64,000 nucleotides of DNA from positions 2,604,001-2,668,000 of the forward strand of contig CBDIDH010000002.1 of assembly GCA_965277595.1 (NCBI GenBank). The letters run 5' to 3'. Both the position numbers and the translations under genes were made by a program. Numbering within the stretch: the first letter of the stretch is position 1; every line of letters starts with the position of its first letter. The stretch is from CBDIDH01 sp965277595 (lineage in GTDB: Bacteria > Planctomycetota > Planctomycetia > Isosphaerales > Isosphaeraceae). The notes under the pieces are model-generated. The model had not been told where the DNA came from. It searched no databases and worked only from the letters and a program-made list of their open reading frames with translations. This document shows positions 8,473 to 16,119 of this stretch, in pieces.

Positions 8473-11418
8473 ATCGACGAAAAGGCATTCGTTCAGGTTC
8501 AAGATCACCCGACAGGCATCGGCCAGGCCGAACTCGTTCGCATAGTCAAGTAGCGGCTCGCGCTCCGCGGGCGTCGGCACGCGGCCGACCGCTAAACGGA
8601 ACGCCGAGGCGACTGGTTCCGCGTCGTTCTTGACCCGCTCGGCCAGGTGTCGAGCCGAGACAAGCATGAATCCGTTGTTGTAAAGCGCCAGGGCCTGAAG
8701 CGGCGAGAGCGTCTCGTTGCGGCGGTCGACCTGCATCGACGGATCGGCACAATCGAGCGCGGTCATGAAGGGCTGCGGTCGGGAACGGACGAGGAACCGA
8801 TAGATTGACCGCCGCCGGACTTTGGGATCATCCGGGTCGTGAAGCGCGTACTCATAATGCGGTGAATGCTCGGGATGCTGAACGACGAAGTCATGAAACG
8901 AAGGTCCGTAAAATCGAAGGTCGAGCATGCCCGAGGCCTTGAGCACGGCATCGCGCACCTCTTCGGCCTCAAGCTTGCGCCGGGGCATCCGCCAGAGGAA
9001 GACGTTGCCCGTGTCGATCGCGTTCGATCGCGCCTCGATCGCCGACGATTGGCGATACGTCGCGCTCAAGACGATCAGGCGATGAAGCCTCTTGAGCGAC
9101 TGGCCGTTGTCGCGGAAGTCGGCGGCGAGCCAGTCGAGAAGCCCGGGATGACTGGGCGCCTGGCCCATCCGGCCGAAGTCGTTGGGGGTCGCCGAGAGAC
9201 CTCGGCCGAAATGATATTGCCAGACCCTGTTGACGATCGATCGCCAGGTCAGGGCGTTCCGCCGATCCGTCAGCCAGCGCGCGAGCGCCGCGCGGCGGTC
9301 GCCCTCGGGTTGGTCGGAAGATAGGGGGAAATCCCCTGGCAAATCGGTCAGAACGTTCGGCGCTCCCGGGCTAACCTCGACGCCCGGCGACTTCACATCG
9401 CCCCGCTTCAGGACGAAGATCGGCCGAGGTTTGCCGCCGTCCGGCCCGGTCCCTCGAAAGGCGAGGGCGCCGCCGTCGTGGATCGTTCCGGCGTAGACGA
9501 GTCCATCAGGCTTCTGTCGCGCGAGCGTCGCGTCGATCCGCGTTAACGCGTCGTTGACCTCGGCAAGCTCGCGGCTCTTCGCCGGGCCGATGGCCGCTTC
9601 GATGAGCCTGTGCCGGGCCTCGCGAAGGGTCACCAGTTCGGCCGTTCCGGCAGCGCCTCGGCCGGGTGCGTAGCCATCGGTCAGATTCGAACGCCGCCAC
9701 CGCGGAGGGGCCTCGATCGAGTCGGCCGAAGAGACAGGAGCCCCCGCCGCGAGGTTCGCGCCGGTTGCGTCGAGAACCTCAAGCTCAGCCAGCGCGAGGA
9801 TGAAATCCTTCTGTCTCGGAGCAAGCCGGGTCGCCGTCAATCGAAGGTATCGCCCCGTCTTTCCGCCGACCGGATATGCGCAAGGAGCGATGCCGGGATT
9901 GGCGAGGTCGGCCGCGGTCTGGTCTGTCAGTGTTATCACGCCCGACTGGAAACCGGGATCGTCGGAAAGGTCGACCTTGAACCGGGCGGGGAATCCGAAA
10001 CCGGCGCCGATGTTGTTGAAATCATCATACGCTCCCCAGACGATCAGGCGATCGATCGGCACGGCTCGACCGAGGTCGACCTGCAACCACTTCGGCCGAT
10101 CGGCGGCTGCCTCGATCGCGCTGTGGTAGCCGAACTCGGGACGCGGGGCCGCCGGCTTGCTCGCCAGGTCGAGCTTGCGGTCGATCTCAAAGAGCGAAGG
10201 GCCGCCAAGGCTCTTGATCTCGGCGTCAAGTCCGCGTCGCCGGTCGCGGAGCGTGGCGCGTCGGGCGATCGATTCGCGGGCCTGTCTCGCAGCGGCGGGG
10301 CTGGTATAAAAGGGGCGATCGGCGCGGTCAAGAGCGGCGAAGACGGCCTGAAGGCGGTAATAGTCGTCCTGCCGGATCGGGTCAAACTTGTGGTTGTGAC
10401 ACTGGGCACACTGAACAGTGAGGCTCACGAATGTGTTCAGGGTGTTGGCCACCATGTCGTCGCGGTCGAGGTGGCGGGCGATCTTGCCGTCAAGCTTGGT
10501 CTCGGGAACCTCGGCATGGCCGATCAGGTCCCAGGGTCCGGCGGCGATGAATCCAAGGGCGGTCAGGCCGTCAACCGTCCCTGGAGCGAGAATGTCGCCG
10601 GCCACCTGTTCGGCGACGAACTGGCCGTAGGGCTTATCGGTGTTGAAGGCTCGAATGACGTAGTCGCGGTAGGGCCAGGCGTTCGGCCGGGGCTGGTCCT
10701 TGTCGTAACCGTGCGTCTCGCCAAAGTGGACGACGTCCAGCCAGTGCCTCGCCCAGCGCTCGCCAAAATGAGGACTTGCGAGAAGCCTCTCGACCAGCGC
10801 TTCATACGCCAAGGGGGACGGATCAGCCGCGAACCGTTCGATCTCAACGGCCGAAGGAGGCAGGCCAAGCAGGTCAAACGAGAGTCGACGGATCAGGGTT
10901 CGTCGATCGGCCTCGGGCGATGGGGTCAGGCCGTGTTCGCGGACCTTCGCCAGGATAAAGGCGTCGATCGGGTTCCGCGCGCGCGAGGCGTCGGCCGGGT
11001 CGAGCGTCGGAATCGGCGGGCTTTTGAGCGGCCGGAGCGACCACCATTCGCGGGGGTCGGCGGCCGAGGCGGTTGACTCGGGCCAGGGTGCTCCCTGGTT
11101 GATCCAGGTGCGCAGGGTCTCGATCTGCGCGGGGGTCAGACGATCGCCCTTCGGCGGCATCACGCGATCAGCATCGAGACCCGATGTGAGGACGATGACC
11201 GGGCTATTCGCCGCGTCTCCGGGAAGGATCGCCGGGCCGTCGCCGCCTCCTTCGAACGCGGCGCGTTTGAGGTCGAGCCGCAAGCCCCCGCGCTGTTTTT
11301 CGGGGCCGTGACAGCGAAGGCAGGACGCGGCGAAAATAGGCCGGACGTCGCGGTCGTAATCGACCTTGGGCGGCGTCGGATCAGCCCCGAGAAGAGTGGC
11401 TAAGAGCAAAAATGTCAT
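8470..11418 (-). CDS. PSD1-family protein: cytochrome c-like, DUF1549, discoidin-like insert, DUF1553
   Basis: This 982-residue exported protein has a short hydrophobic leader. Residues ~20-120 form a planctomycete cytochrome c domain with haem motif C33-x-x-C36-H37 and a candidate axial Met in RVMPPKGD near 90. DUF1549 spans ~145-350 and contains a second CxxCH motif (CAQCH near 336). Residues ~426-560 look like an F5/8-type C (discoidin/galactose-binding) domain (WLQVDLGRAVPIDRLIVWG). DUF1553 spans ~700-965 (NRVWQYHFGRGL, FGRMGQAPSHPGLLDWLA). Haem attachment and an extracytoplasmic redox role are inferred from the motifs; no enzymatic activity is known. The ATG overlaps the stop of the upstream DUF1501 gene by 4 bp, so the two PSD1/DUF1501 pairs are translationally linked. 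Confidence 0.92.
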   Translation of the reverse strand: MTFLLLATLLGADPTPPKVDYDRDVRPIFAASCLRCHGPEKQRGGLRLDLKRAAFEGGGDGPAILPGDAANSPVIVLTSGLDADRVMPPKGDRLTPAQIETLRTWINQGAPWPESTASAADPREWWSLRPLKSPPIPTLDPADASRARNPIDAFILAKVREHGLTPSPEADRRTLIRRLSFDLLGLPPSAVEIERFAADPSPLAYEALVERLLASPHFGERWARHWLDVVHFGETHGYDKDQPRPNAWPYRDYVIRAFNTDKPYGQFVAEQVAGDILAPGTVDGLTALGFIAAGPWDLIGHAEVPETKLDGKIARHLDRDDMVANTLNTFVSLTVQCAQCHNHKFDPIRQDDYYRLQAVFAALDRADRPFYTSPAAARQARESIARRATLRDRRRGLDAEIKSLGGPSLFEIDRKLDLASKPAAPRPEFGYHSAIEAAADRPKWLQVDLGRAVPIDRLIVWGAYDDFNNIGAGFGFPARFKVDLSDDPGFQSGVITLTDQTAADLANPGIAPCAYPVGGKTGRYLRLTATRLAPRQKDFILALAELEVLDATGANLAAGAPVSSADSIEAPPRWRRSNLTDGYAPGRGAAGTAELVTLREARHRLIEAAIGPAKSRELAEVNDALTRIDATLARQKPDGLVYAGTIHDGGALAFRGTGPDGGKPRPIFVLKRGDVKSPGVEVSPGAPNVLTDLPGDFPLSSDQPEGDRRAALARWLTDRRNALTWRSIVNRVWQYHFGRGLSATPNDFGRMGQAPSHPGLLDWLAADFRDNGQSLKRLHRLIVLSATYRQSSAIEARSNAIDTGNVFLWRMPRRKLEAEEVRDAVLKASGMLDLRFYGPSFHDFVVQHPEHSPHYEYALHDPDDPKVRRRSIYRFLVRSRPQPFMTALDCADPSMQVDRRNETLSPLQALALYNNGFMLVSARHLAERVKNDAEPVASAFRLAVGRVPTPAEREPLLDYANEFGLADACRVILNLNECLFVD

Positions 11419-12860
11419 GGTGCTAGAATCTCGGGGATGACGTGGCCGTGGACGTCGGTCAGGCGGCGATCGATTCCATTATGGCGGACGGTCAGGCGTT
11501 CGTGGTCGATCCCGAGCAGATGGAGGATCGTGGCGTGAAGATCATAGCAATAGGTCACGTCCTCGGCCCCTTTCCACGACCAGGGGTCGCTCTGCCCGTG
11601 CGCGACGCCCGGCTTCACACCCGCGCCGGCGAGCCAGGCGACGGAGGTTCCGCCGTTGTGGTCGCGGCCGGTGGCCCCCTGGGTAAACGGCATCCGGCCG
11701 AACTCGGTCGACCAGACGACCAGGGTATCGTCGAGCAGGCCCCGGGCCTTGAGGTCGCGGAGCAGGGCGGCGACGGGTCGATCAACCGATCGGGCGATCG
11801 TGGGAAGCTCGACGGGGATATTGCCGTGGTTGTCCCAGTTGTTCGCCGGACCCCCCGCGCCGCTCCAGACCTGCACAAACCGGACTCCGCGCTCGATCAA
11901 GCGTCGCGCCAGCAGGCAGCGGCGGCCGAAGTCGTCGGTCGCCGGGTCGTCGAGTCCGTAAAGGCGGCGCGTGGCCGGACTCTCGCCGTTGAGGTCGAGC
12001 GCCGCCGGAGCACTTGACTGCATCCTGGCCGCCAGTTCATATGAGGCGATCCGCGCTTCGAGCCGCGAATCGCCCGGCTCGGCCGCCTCGTATCGACGGT
12101 TCTGACGGGCGAGCAGGTCAAGTCCCTCGCGATCGGCGCTGGCCGATCCGGCAAAGGCGCCCGATCGATCGGCGGGGAAGAGGTCGGGGACAGGCTCCCT
12201 GGAACGGGCGTCGAGAACGGTCCCCTGGTGCGACATCGGCAAAAAGCCGGGCGTGAAGTTCCCCTTGGCGTTGTAGGGAAGGCCGCGAGGGTCGGGCAGG
12301 ACGACAAACGTCGGCAGGTCGTCGGCAATCGCGCCCAGGCCGTAAGAGATCCAGGCCCCCATGCAAGGGAAGCCGGGGAGCAAGAACCCGGTATTCATCA
12401 TGTAGCTGGCCGGGCCGTGGACGTTCGTCTTCGACGCCAGGGCGTTGAGAAAGGCCAGATCGTCAACGCAGCCCGCCAGGTTCGGGAAGACGTCGCTGAC
12501 CCATCGGCCCGACTCGCCGTATTGTTGGAAGGCGAAAGGGCTCTTCATCAGCTTGCCCGGCGCGCTCGTCGGGGCCTCGACGTGCTGGCCGGGGTCAAAA
12601 ACCTCGCCGTGGCGGCGGTTCAACTCGGGCTTGTGGTCGAACGTGTCCATCTGGCTCACGCCGCCATTCATGAATAACTGAATGACCCGCCGGACCTTCG
12701 CCGGATGATGCAAGCCGCCGTTCAGGTCGGCCCGAGGCTTTACCAGGGCATCGGTTCCCGCGATCAGTTGCTCACGGCCGAGCAGGTGCGCCAGGGCGAT
12801 CCCCCCCAGGCCGCCGCCGACCTTCCAGAGTGCCTCGCGGCGCGTTATCGGCGTTGGCAT
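11415..12860 (-). CDS. DUF1501 protein with Tat-like signal
   Basis: The 481-residue protein starts at an ATG preceded by GGGGGA. The leader TRREALWKVGGGLGGIA carries twin arginines. DUF1501 landmarks include VIQLFMNGGVSQMDTFDHKP, RGVRFVQVWSGAGGP, TLVVWSTEFGRMPFTQG, GRDHNGGTSVAWLAG and the C-terminal DLHATILHLLGIDHERLT. It starts 22 bp after its PSD1 partner (ends 12883) and its own stop overlaps the next PSD1 start by 4 bp. It resembles the DUF1501 protein at 6985-8436 throughout, suggesting tandem duplication of the pair, although the matching PSD1 proteins have diverged strongly in their central regions. Confidence 0.92.
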   Translation of the reverse strand: MPTPITRREALWKVGGGLGGIALAHLLGREQLIAGTDALVKPRADLNGGLHHPAKVRRVIQLFMNGGVSQMDTFDHKPELNRRHGEVFDPGQHVEAPTSAPGKLMKSPFAFQQYGESGRWVSDVFPNLAGCVDDLAFLNALASKTNVHGPASYMMNTGFLLPGFPCMGAWISYGLGAIADDLPTFVVLPDPRGLPYNAKGNFTPGFLPMSHQGTVLDARSREPVPDLFPADRSGAFAGSASADREGLDLLARQNRRYEAAEPGDSRLEARIASYELAARMQSSAPAALDLNGESPATRRLYGLDDPATDDFGRRCLLARRLIERGVRFVQVWSGAGGPANNWDNHGNIPVELPTIARSVDRPVAALLRDLKARGLLDDTLVVWSTEFGRMPFTQGATGRDHNGGTSVAWLAGAGVKPGVAHGQSDPWSWKGAEDVTYCYDLHATILHLLGIDHERLTVRHNGIDRRLTDVHGHVIPEILAP

Positions 12861-12882
12861 CGCGATCCCCCGGGCGATTGAT

Positions 12883-15800
12883 TCAATTCACGAAGAGAAA
12901 TTCACTGCTGTTGAAGAGTAACCGGCAGGCGCTGGCGAGACCGTGACGATCGATATAGGTCGACCAGTCGCCAAGCTCCTCGGCGGTCGGCGGGCGACCC
13001 AACGTGAGGGCGAAGGCGAGCCGAAGGCGGGCCGGGGTGTCCGCGCGGGCGGATTCGAGACGTTCGGCAAGGTGCGTCGCGTTGCGGAGGACAAAGCGGT
13101 TGTTGAGCAGGGCAAGAGCCTGCAAGGCGGTGGCACTCTCGTTGCGAAGAGGGGTCAGTTGCGAGGCGTCGGCGGCGTCGAGTGTGTCCATGAACGGGTC
13201 GGGAATCGTTCGGAAGAGGAACCGATAGACGCTCCGACGTCCCGAGCCGGGACCCTCCCAGGCGTAGGCGTCGTAATTCACGACCGGCGTGACGTGAACC
13301 CCCGCCGAGAGGCCGAATTGCTGGACCGATGGACCCCCCATCGTCGATTCGAGCCGACCGCTCGCCGAGAGCAATGCATCGCGGACCGACTCGGCGTCGA
13401 GCCTGCGGCGGTTCTGACGCCAGAGCAGGCGGTTCTCGGCGTCGAGGTCGGCGGCCTGGGGGTCGTGGCGAGTCGAGCGCCGGTAGGCAGCGCTCGACAC
13501 GATCAGCCGATGCAGGTCTTTCAACGAACCGCCCCGGTCGCGGAAGTCGACGGCGAGCCAGTCGAGAAGCTCGGGATGCGACGGCATTGAGCCCATCCGG
13601 CCGAAGTCGCTGGGGGTGTCCACCAGCCCTCGGCCGAAGTGAAGTTGCCAGACCCGGTTGACGATCGACCGCCAGACCAGCGGGTTGGCCGGGTCGGTGA
13701 TCCATCGACCGAGCGCGGCGCGTCGGTCGCGCTCGACGGCGGTTTCGGCGATCTCGAAGTTTGAACCCGGCAGCCCCGCGCATGCGAGCGCACCGGGCCG
13801 GGCGAGCGGCCCAGGCTGGTTGATGTCGCCCCGGCGCAGCAGATGCACGGGCCTCGGCGTTCCGGAGGGGCGATGACTGCCATCGGGAGCAAACTCGCTC
13901 GCCCCGGCGTAGACCAGGAGGCGCGGCGGCAAGGCGGCGATCCGACGTTCCAGGTCGTCGGCGAGAAAATAGGCCGCGAGGTCCTGTTTCTGGACGTCCG
14001 AACGTTTGTCGGTGGGAGTCGCGAGAATCGCCGCGATCGAGTCGGGCCAGACCGAGACGGTGACGGGGCGGGGGGCGGTCGTCACCGCGAGCCGGAACCG
14101 GCCGATCGGGTGATTGGCGGGGTTGATCTGGCGCAGAAGGATCGTCAAGGTCGAGGCGTCGGCGAGGTCTTCGGCCAGCTCAAAAACAGCCTGGTGGGCC
14201 TTGCCGACCTCGGGATAGATGCCCCAGGCGGTCTGGTCGTTGTTGTCGATCGCCGTGGCGACGCCCCAGCCGGGCTGGTCGTAGTCGGACGAGGCGAGAC
14301 GGATCGGCACGACCCGCGAACCGGCGAGAACCTGGAACTCGGTCAGGTGCAGGTTGCCGTTGTCGCTCCGCCCGGGTCCGCGCTGGGGTAATGAGTCATC
14401 GGGAAGGAATTCGAGGCGAAGGGCGGTGAGGCCGTGGAGGTCGGTCCGGGCGTGGACGGTGTACGTCTCCTGAGCGGGGCGGGTTCCGCTGGCGAGAACC
14501 GAGCGGTCGGGCTGCTTCGTCAGGATTGTCCCCGCCGCCGAGGTGAGCCGATCGGGATCGAGGATCGTCCAGACGACCGGACTGGTCTTGATCCGCGATT
14601 CCCAGGCGGCAAGGTCGGTCTGGATTGCCGGTTCGAGGAGCGACGCGAGCAAGGCGGGATCGCGGCGTTTCAGAGCGGCCTGGCGATCGAGGAGACTTCG
14701 GCGCAGGCCTTCGATTTCGGGATCGGCGTCAAAGGCGCGATCAGCGCGGTCGATTCCGGCGAAGACGGCCTGGAGGTTATAGTATTCCGCCTGCGTGATC
14801 GGGTCGAACTTGTGGTCGTGGCAGCGGGCGCAGTGGACCGTGGCGCTGGCGAAGGTGGACATGACGGTCGTCACCATGTCGTCGCGGTCGAGATAGTGGC
14901 CGATCTGGCGATCGATGCTGTCTTCGCGGATATCGCGGAGCGAGCTTTCGTCCCAGGGGCCCGCGGCGAGAAAGCCAAGGGCGGGGATGAGCCGGGGCTC
15001 GTCGGGATAAAAGGCGTCGGCGGCGATCTGTTCGCGGACGAACCGGGCGTAAGGCGTGTCGCGGTTGAAGGCGTCAATCAGGTAGTCGCGATATCGCCAG
15101 GCATGGGGCCGAATCCGGTCCTGGTCGTGGCCGTGCGTCTCGGCGAAATGGACAAGGTCCATCCAGAACCGCGCGACCCGCTCGCCATGTTGAGGCGAGG
15201 CCAGGAGGCGATCGACGAGGCGCTCAAAGGCATCGGGTCGGTCGTCGGCCGCGAAGGTATCGACCTCTTCGGGAGTCGGTGGCAGGCCGATCAGGTCGAA
15301 CGAGAGGCGGCGGATCAGGGTCCGGCGGTCGGCCTCGGGAGCGGCCTTCAGCCCCTTGGCGGTAAGACCGGCGGCGATGAAGGCGTCGATCGGGTTCCGA
15401 CCGCCCCGCGCGGGGACCTCGGGACGCTTCAAGGGGCGAAGCGACCACCAGTCGCGACGATCAGTTGGCGCGGGGGATTTTGTCGGACCTTCGTCGGCGC
15501 GAGGATCAAAGGCGCCGGTGGCGACCCATTGGCGGAAGTCGGCGACGACGGCGGCGGGGAGGTGTGTTTTTGGCGGCATCGGCGCGACGTCGCCGGTCCG
15601 GGCGACCGCCTGAACGATCGCGCTGGCGTTGGGATCGCCGGGGACGACGACCGGGCCGGAGTCGCCCCCTTTCAAGAGGCCGTCGCGGGTGTCGAGTCGG
15701 AGCCCGCCTTTGGGCTTCTCGGTCTCGGCCGAGTGGCACCGGTAACACTGGCCGACGAGAACGGGGCGGATCTTCGCCTCGAAGAGTTCGCGGGCCTTGG

Positions 15801-15885
15801 GATCGTCGGCCGCTCGAACCGGACCGACAATGGCCGCGACGACAAGGATAATGACGAAGAGTCCGGGGCGGCCTCTGCGAAGCAT
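12883..15885 (-). CDS. PSD1-family protein: cytochrome c-like, DUF1549, carbohydrate-binding-like insert, DUF1553
   Basis: This 1000-residue protein is the first gene of the minus-strand run, with GGGAAAAGG before its ATG. A signal peptide covers residues 1-25 (ending VRA-A). The cytochrome c-like domain holds C47-x-x-C50-H51 and an MPP motif near 104. DUF1549 spans ~165-365 with an internal CARCH motif near 350. The ~430-640 region is a beta-rich insert unlike the discoidin domain of the other copy; it includes LHGLTALRLEFLPDDSLPQ and QAVFELAEDLADASTLTILL, a pattern seen in planctomycete PSD1 proteins with a concanavalin-like or carbohydrate-binding insert. DUF1553 covers ~705-985. The two CxxCH motifs suggest two c-type haems. 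Substrate and partner are unknown. Confidence 0.92.
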   Translation of the reverse strand: MLRRGRPGLFVIILVVAAIVGPVRAADDPKARELFEAKIRPVLVGQCYRCHSAETEKPKGGLRLDTRDGLLKGGDSGPVVVPGDPNASAIVQAVARTGDVAPMPPKTHLPAAVVADFRQWVATGAFDPRADEGPTKSPAPTDRRDWWSLRPLKRPEVPARGGRNPIDAFIAAGLTAKGLKAAPEADRRTLIRRLSFDLIGLPPTPEEVDTFAADDRPDAFERLVDRLLASPQHGERVARFWMDLVHFAETHGHDQDRIRPHAWRYRDYLIDAFNRDTPYARFVREQIAADAFYPDEPRLIPALGFLAAGPWDESSLRDIREDSIDRQIGHYLDRDDMVTTVMSTFASATVHCARCHDHKFDPITQAEYYNLQAVFAGIDRADRAFDADPEIEGLRRSLLDRQAALKRRDPALLASLLEPAIQTDLAAWESRIKTSPVVWTILDPDRLTSAAGTILTKQPDRSVLASGTRPAQETYTVHARTDLHGLTALRLEFLPDDSLPQRGPGRSDNGNLHLTEFQVLAGSRVVPIRLASSDYDQPGWGVATAIDNNDQTAWGIYPEVGKAHQAVFELAEDLADASTLTILLRQINPANHPIGRFRLAVTTAPRPVTVSVWPDSIAAILATPTDKRSDVQKQDLAAYFLADDLERRIAALPPRLLVYAGASEFAPDGSHRPSGTPRPVHLLRRGDINQPGPLARPGALACAGLPGSNFEIAETAVERDRRAALGRWITDPANPLVWRSIVNRVWQLHFGRGLVDTPSDFGRMGSMPSHPELLDWLAVDFRDRGGSLKDLHRLIVSSAAYRRSTRHDPQAADLDAENRLLWRQNRRRLDAESVRDALLSASGRLESTMGGPSVQQFGLSAGVHVTPVVNYDAYAWEGPGSGRRSVYRFLFRTIPDPFMDTLDAADASQLTPLRNESATALQALALLNNRFVLRNATHLAERLESARADTPARLRLAFALTLGRPPTAEELGDWSTYIDRHGLASACRLLFNSSEFLFVN

Positions 15886-16040
15886 GGGCCTTTTCCCGAT
15901 CGTTGTTGAGGTTGGGGGCCTCCGACCATGCGGAAGCGATTCCGGCCTGGCTCGCCTCTGTTAAATTTTAATCGAATCCTCCCCGAGTTCGCAACCGGAG
16001 TGCGTTCGTTGCGGGAGGATTGCGAAGTTCCTCTTTTTGA

Positions 16041-16099
16041 TGACCAAGGACCAAGGACCGATGACCAAACAGGCGGATTTTTCGGTCATCGGTCCTCGG
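16041..16099. repeat. Intergenic inverted repeat, GGTCATCGGTCC family (copy 1)
   Basis: The arm at 16051-16066 (CCAAGGACCGATGACC) pairs with 16084-16099 (GGTCATCGGTCCTCGG) with one mismatch around a 17-base loop. The left side has an extra partial unit, TGACCAAGGA. The same units recur at 19611-19674 and 36345-36446. It sits between the PSD1 start at 15885 and the end of the glutaminase-family gene at 16120, where it could fold in the 3' end of that minus-strand transcript. Confidence 0.8.
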
Positions 16100-16119
16100 G
16101 ACGTTGCCATTTTCCTGCC

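Noticed and set aside
9610..11076. 488-codon plus-strand frame within the PSD1 gene
   Set aside because: It is the shadow of a well-supported PSD1 protein; no recognisable motif.
14434..15909. 491-codon plus-strand frame opposite the second PSD1 gene
   Set aside because: Composition is antisense-like and the minus strand contains CxxCH, DUF1549 and DUF1553 motifs in order.
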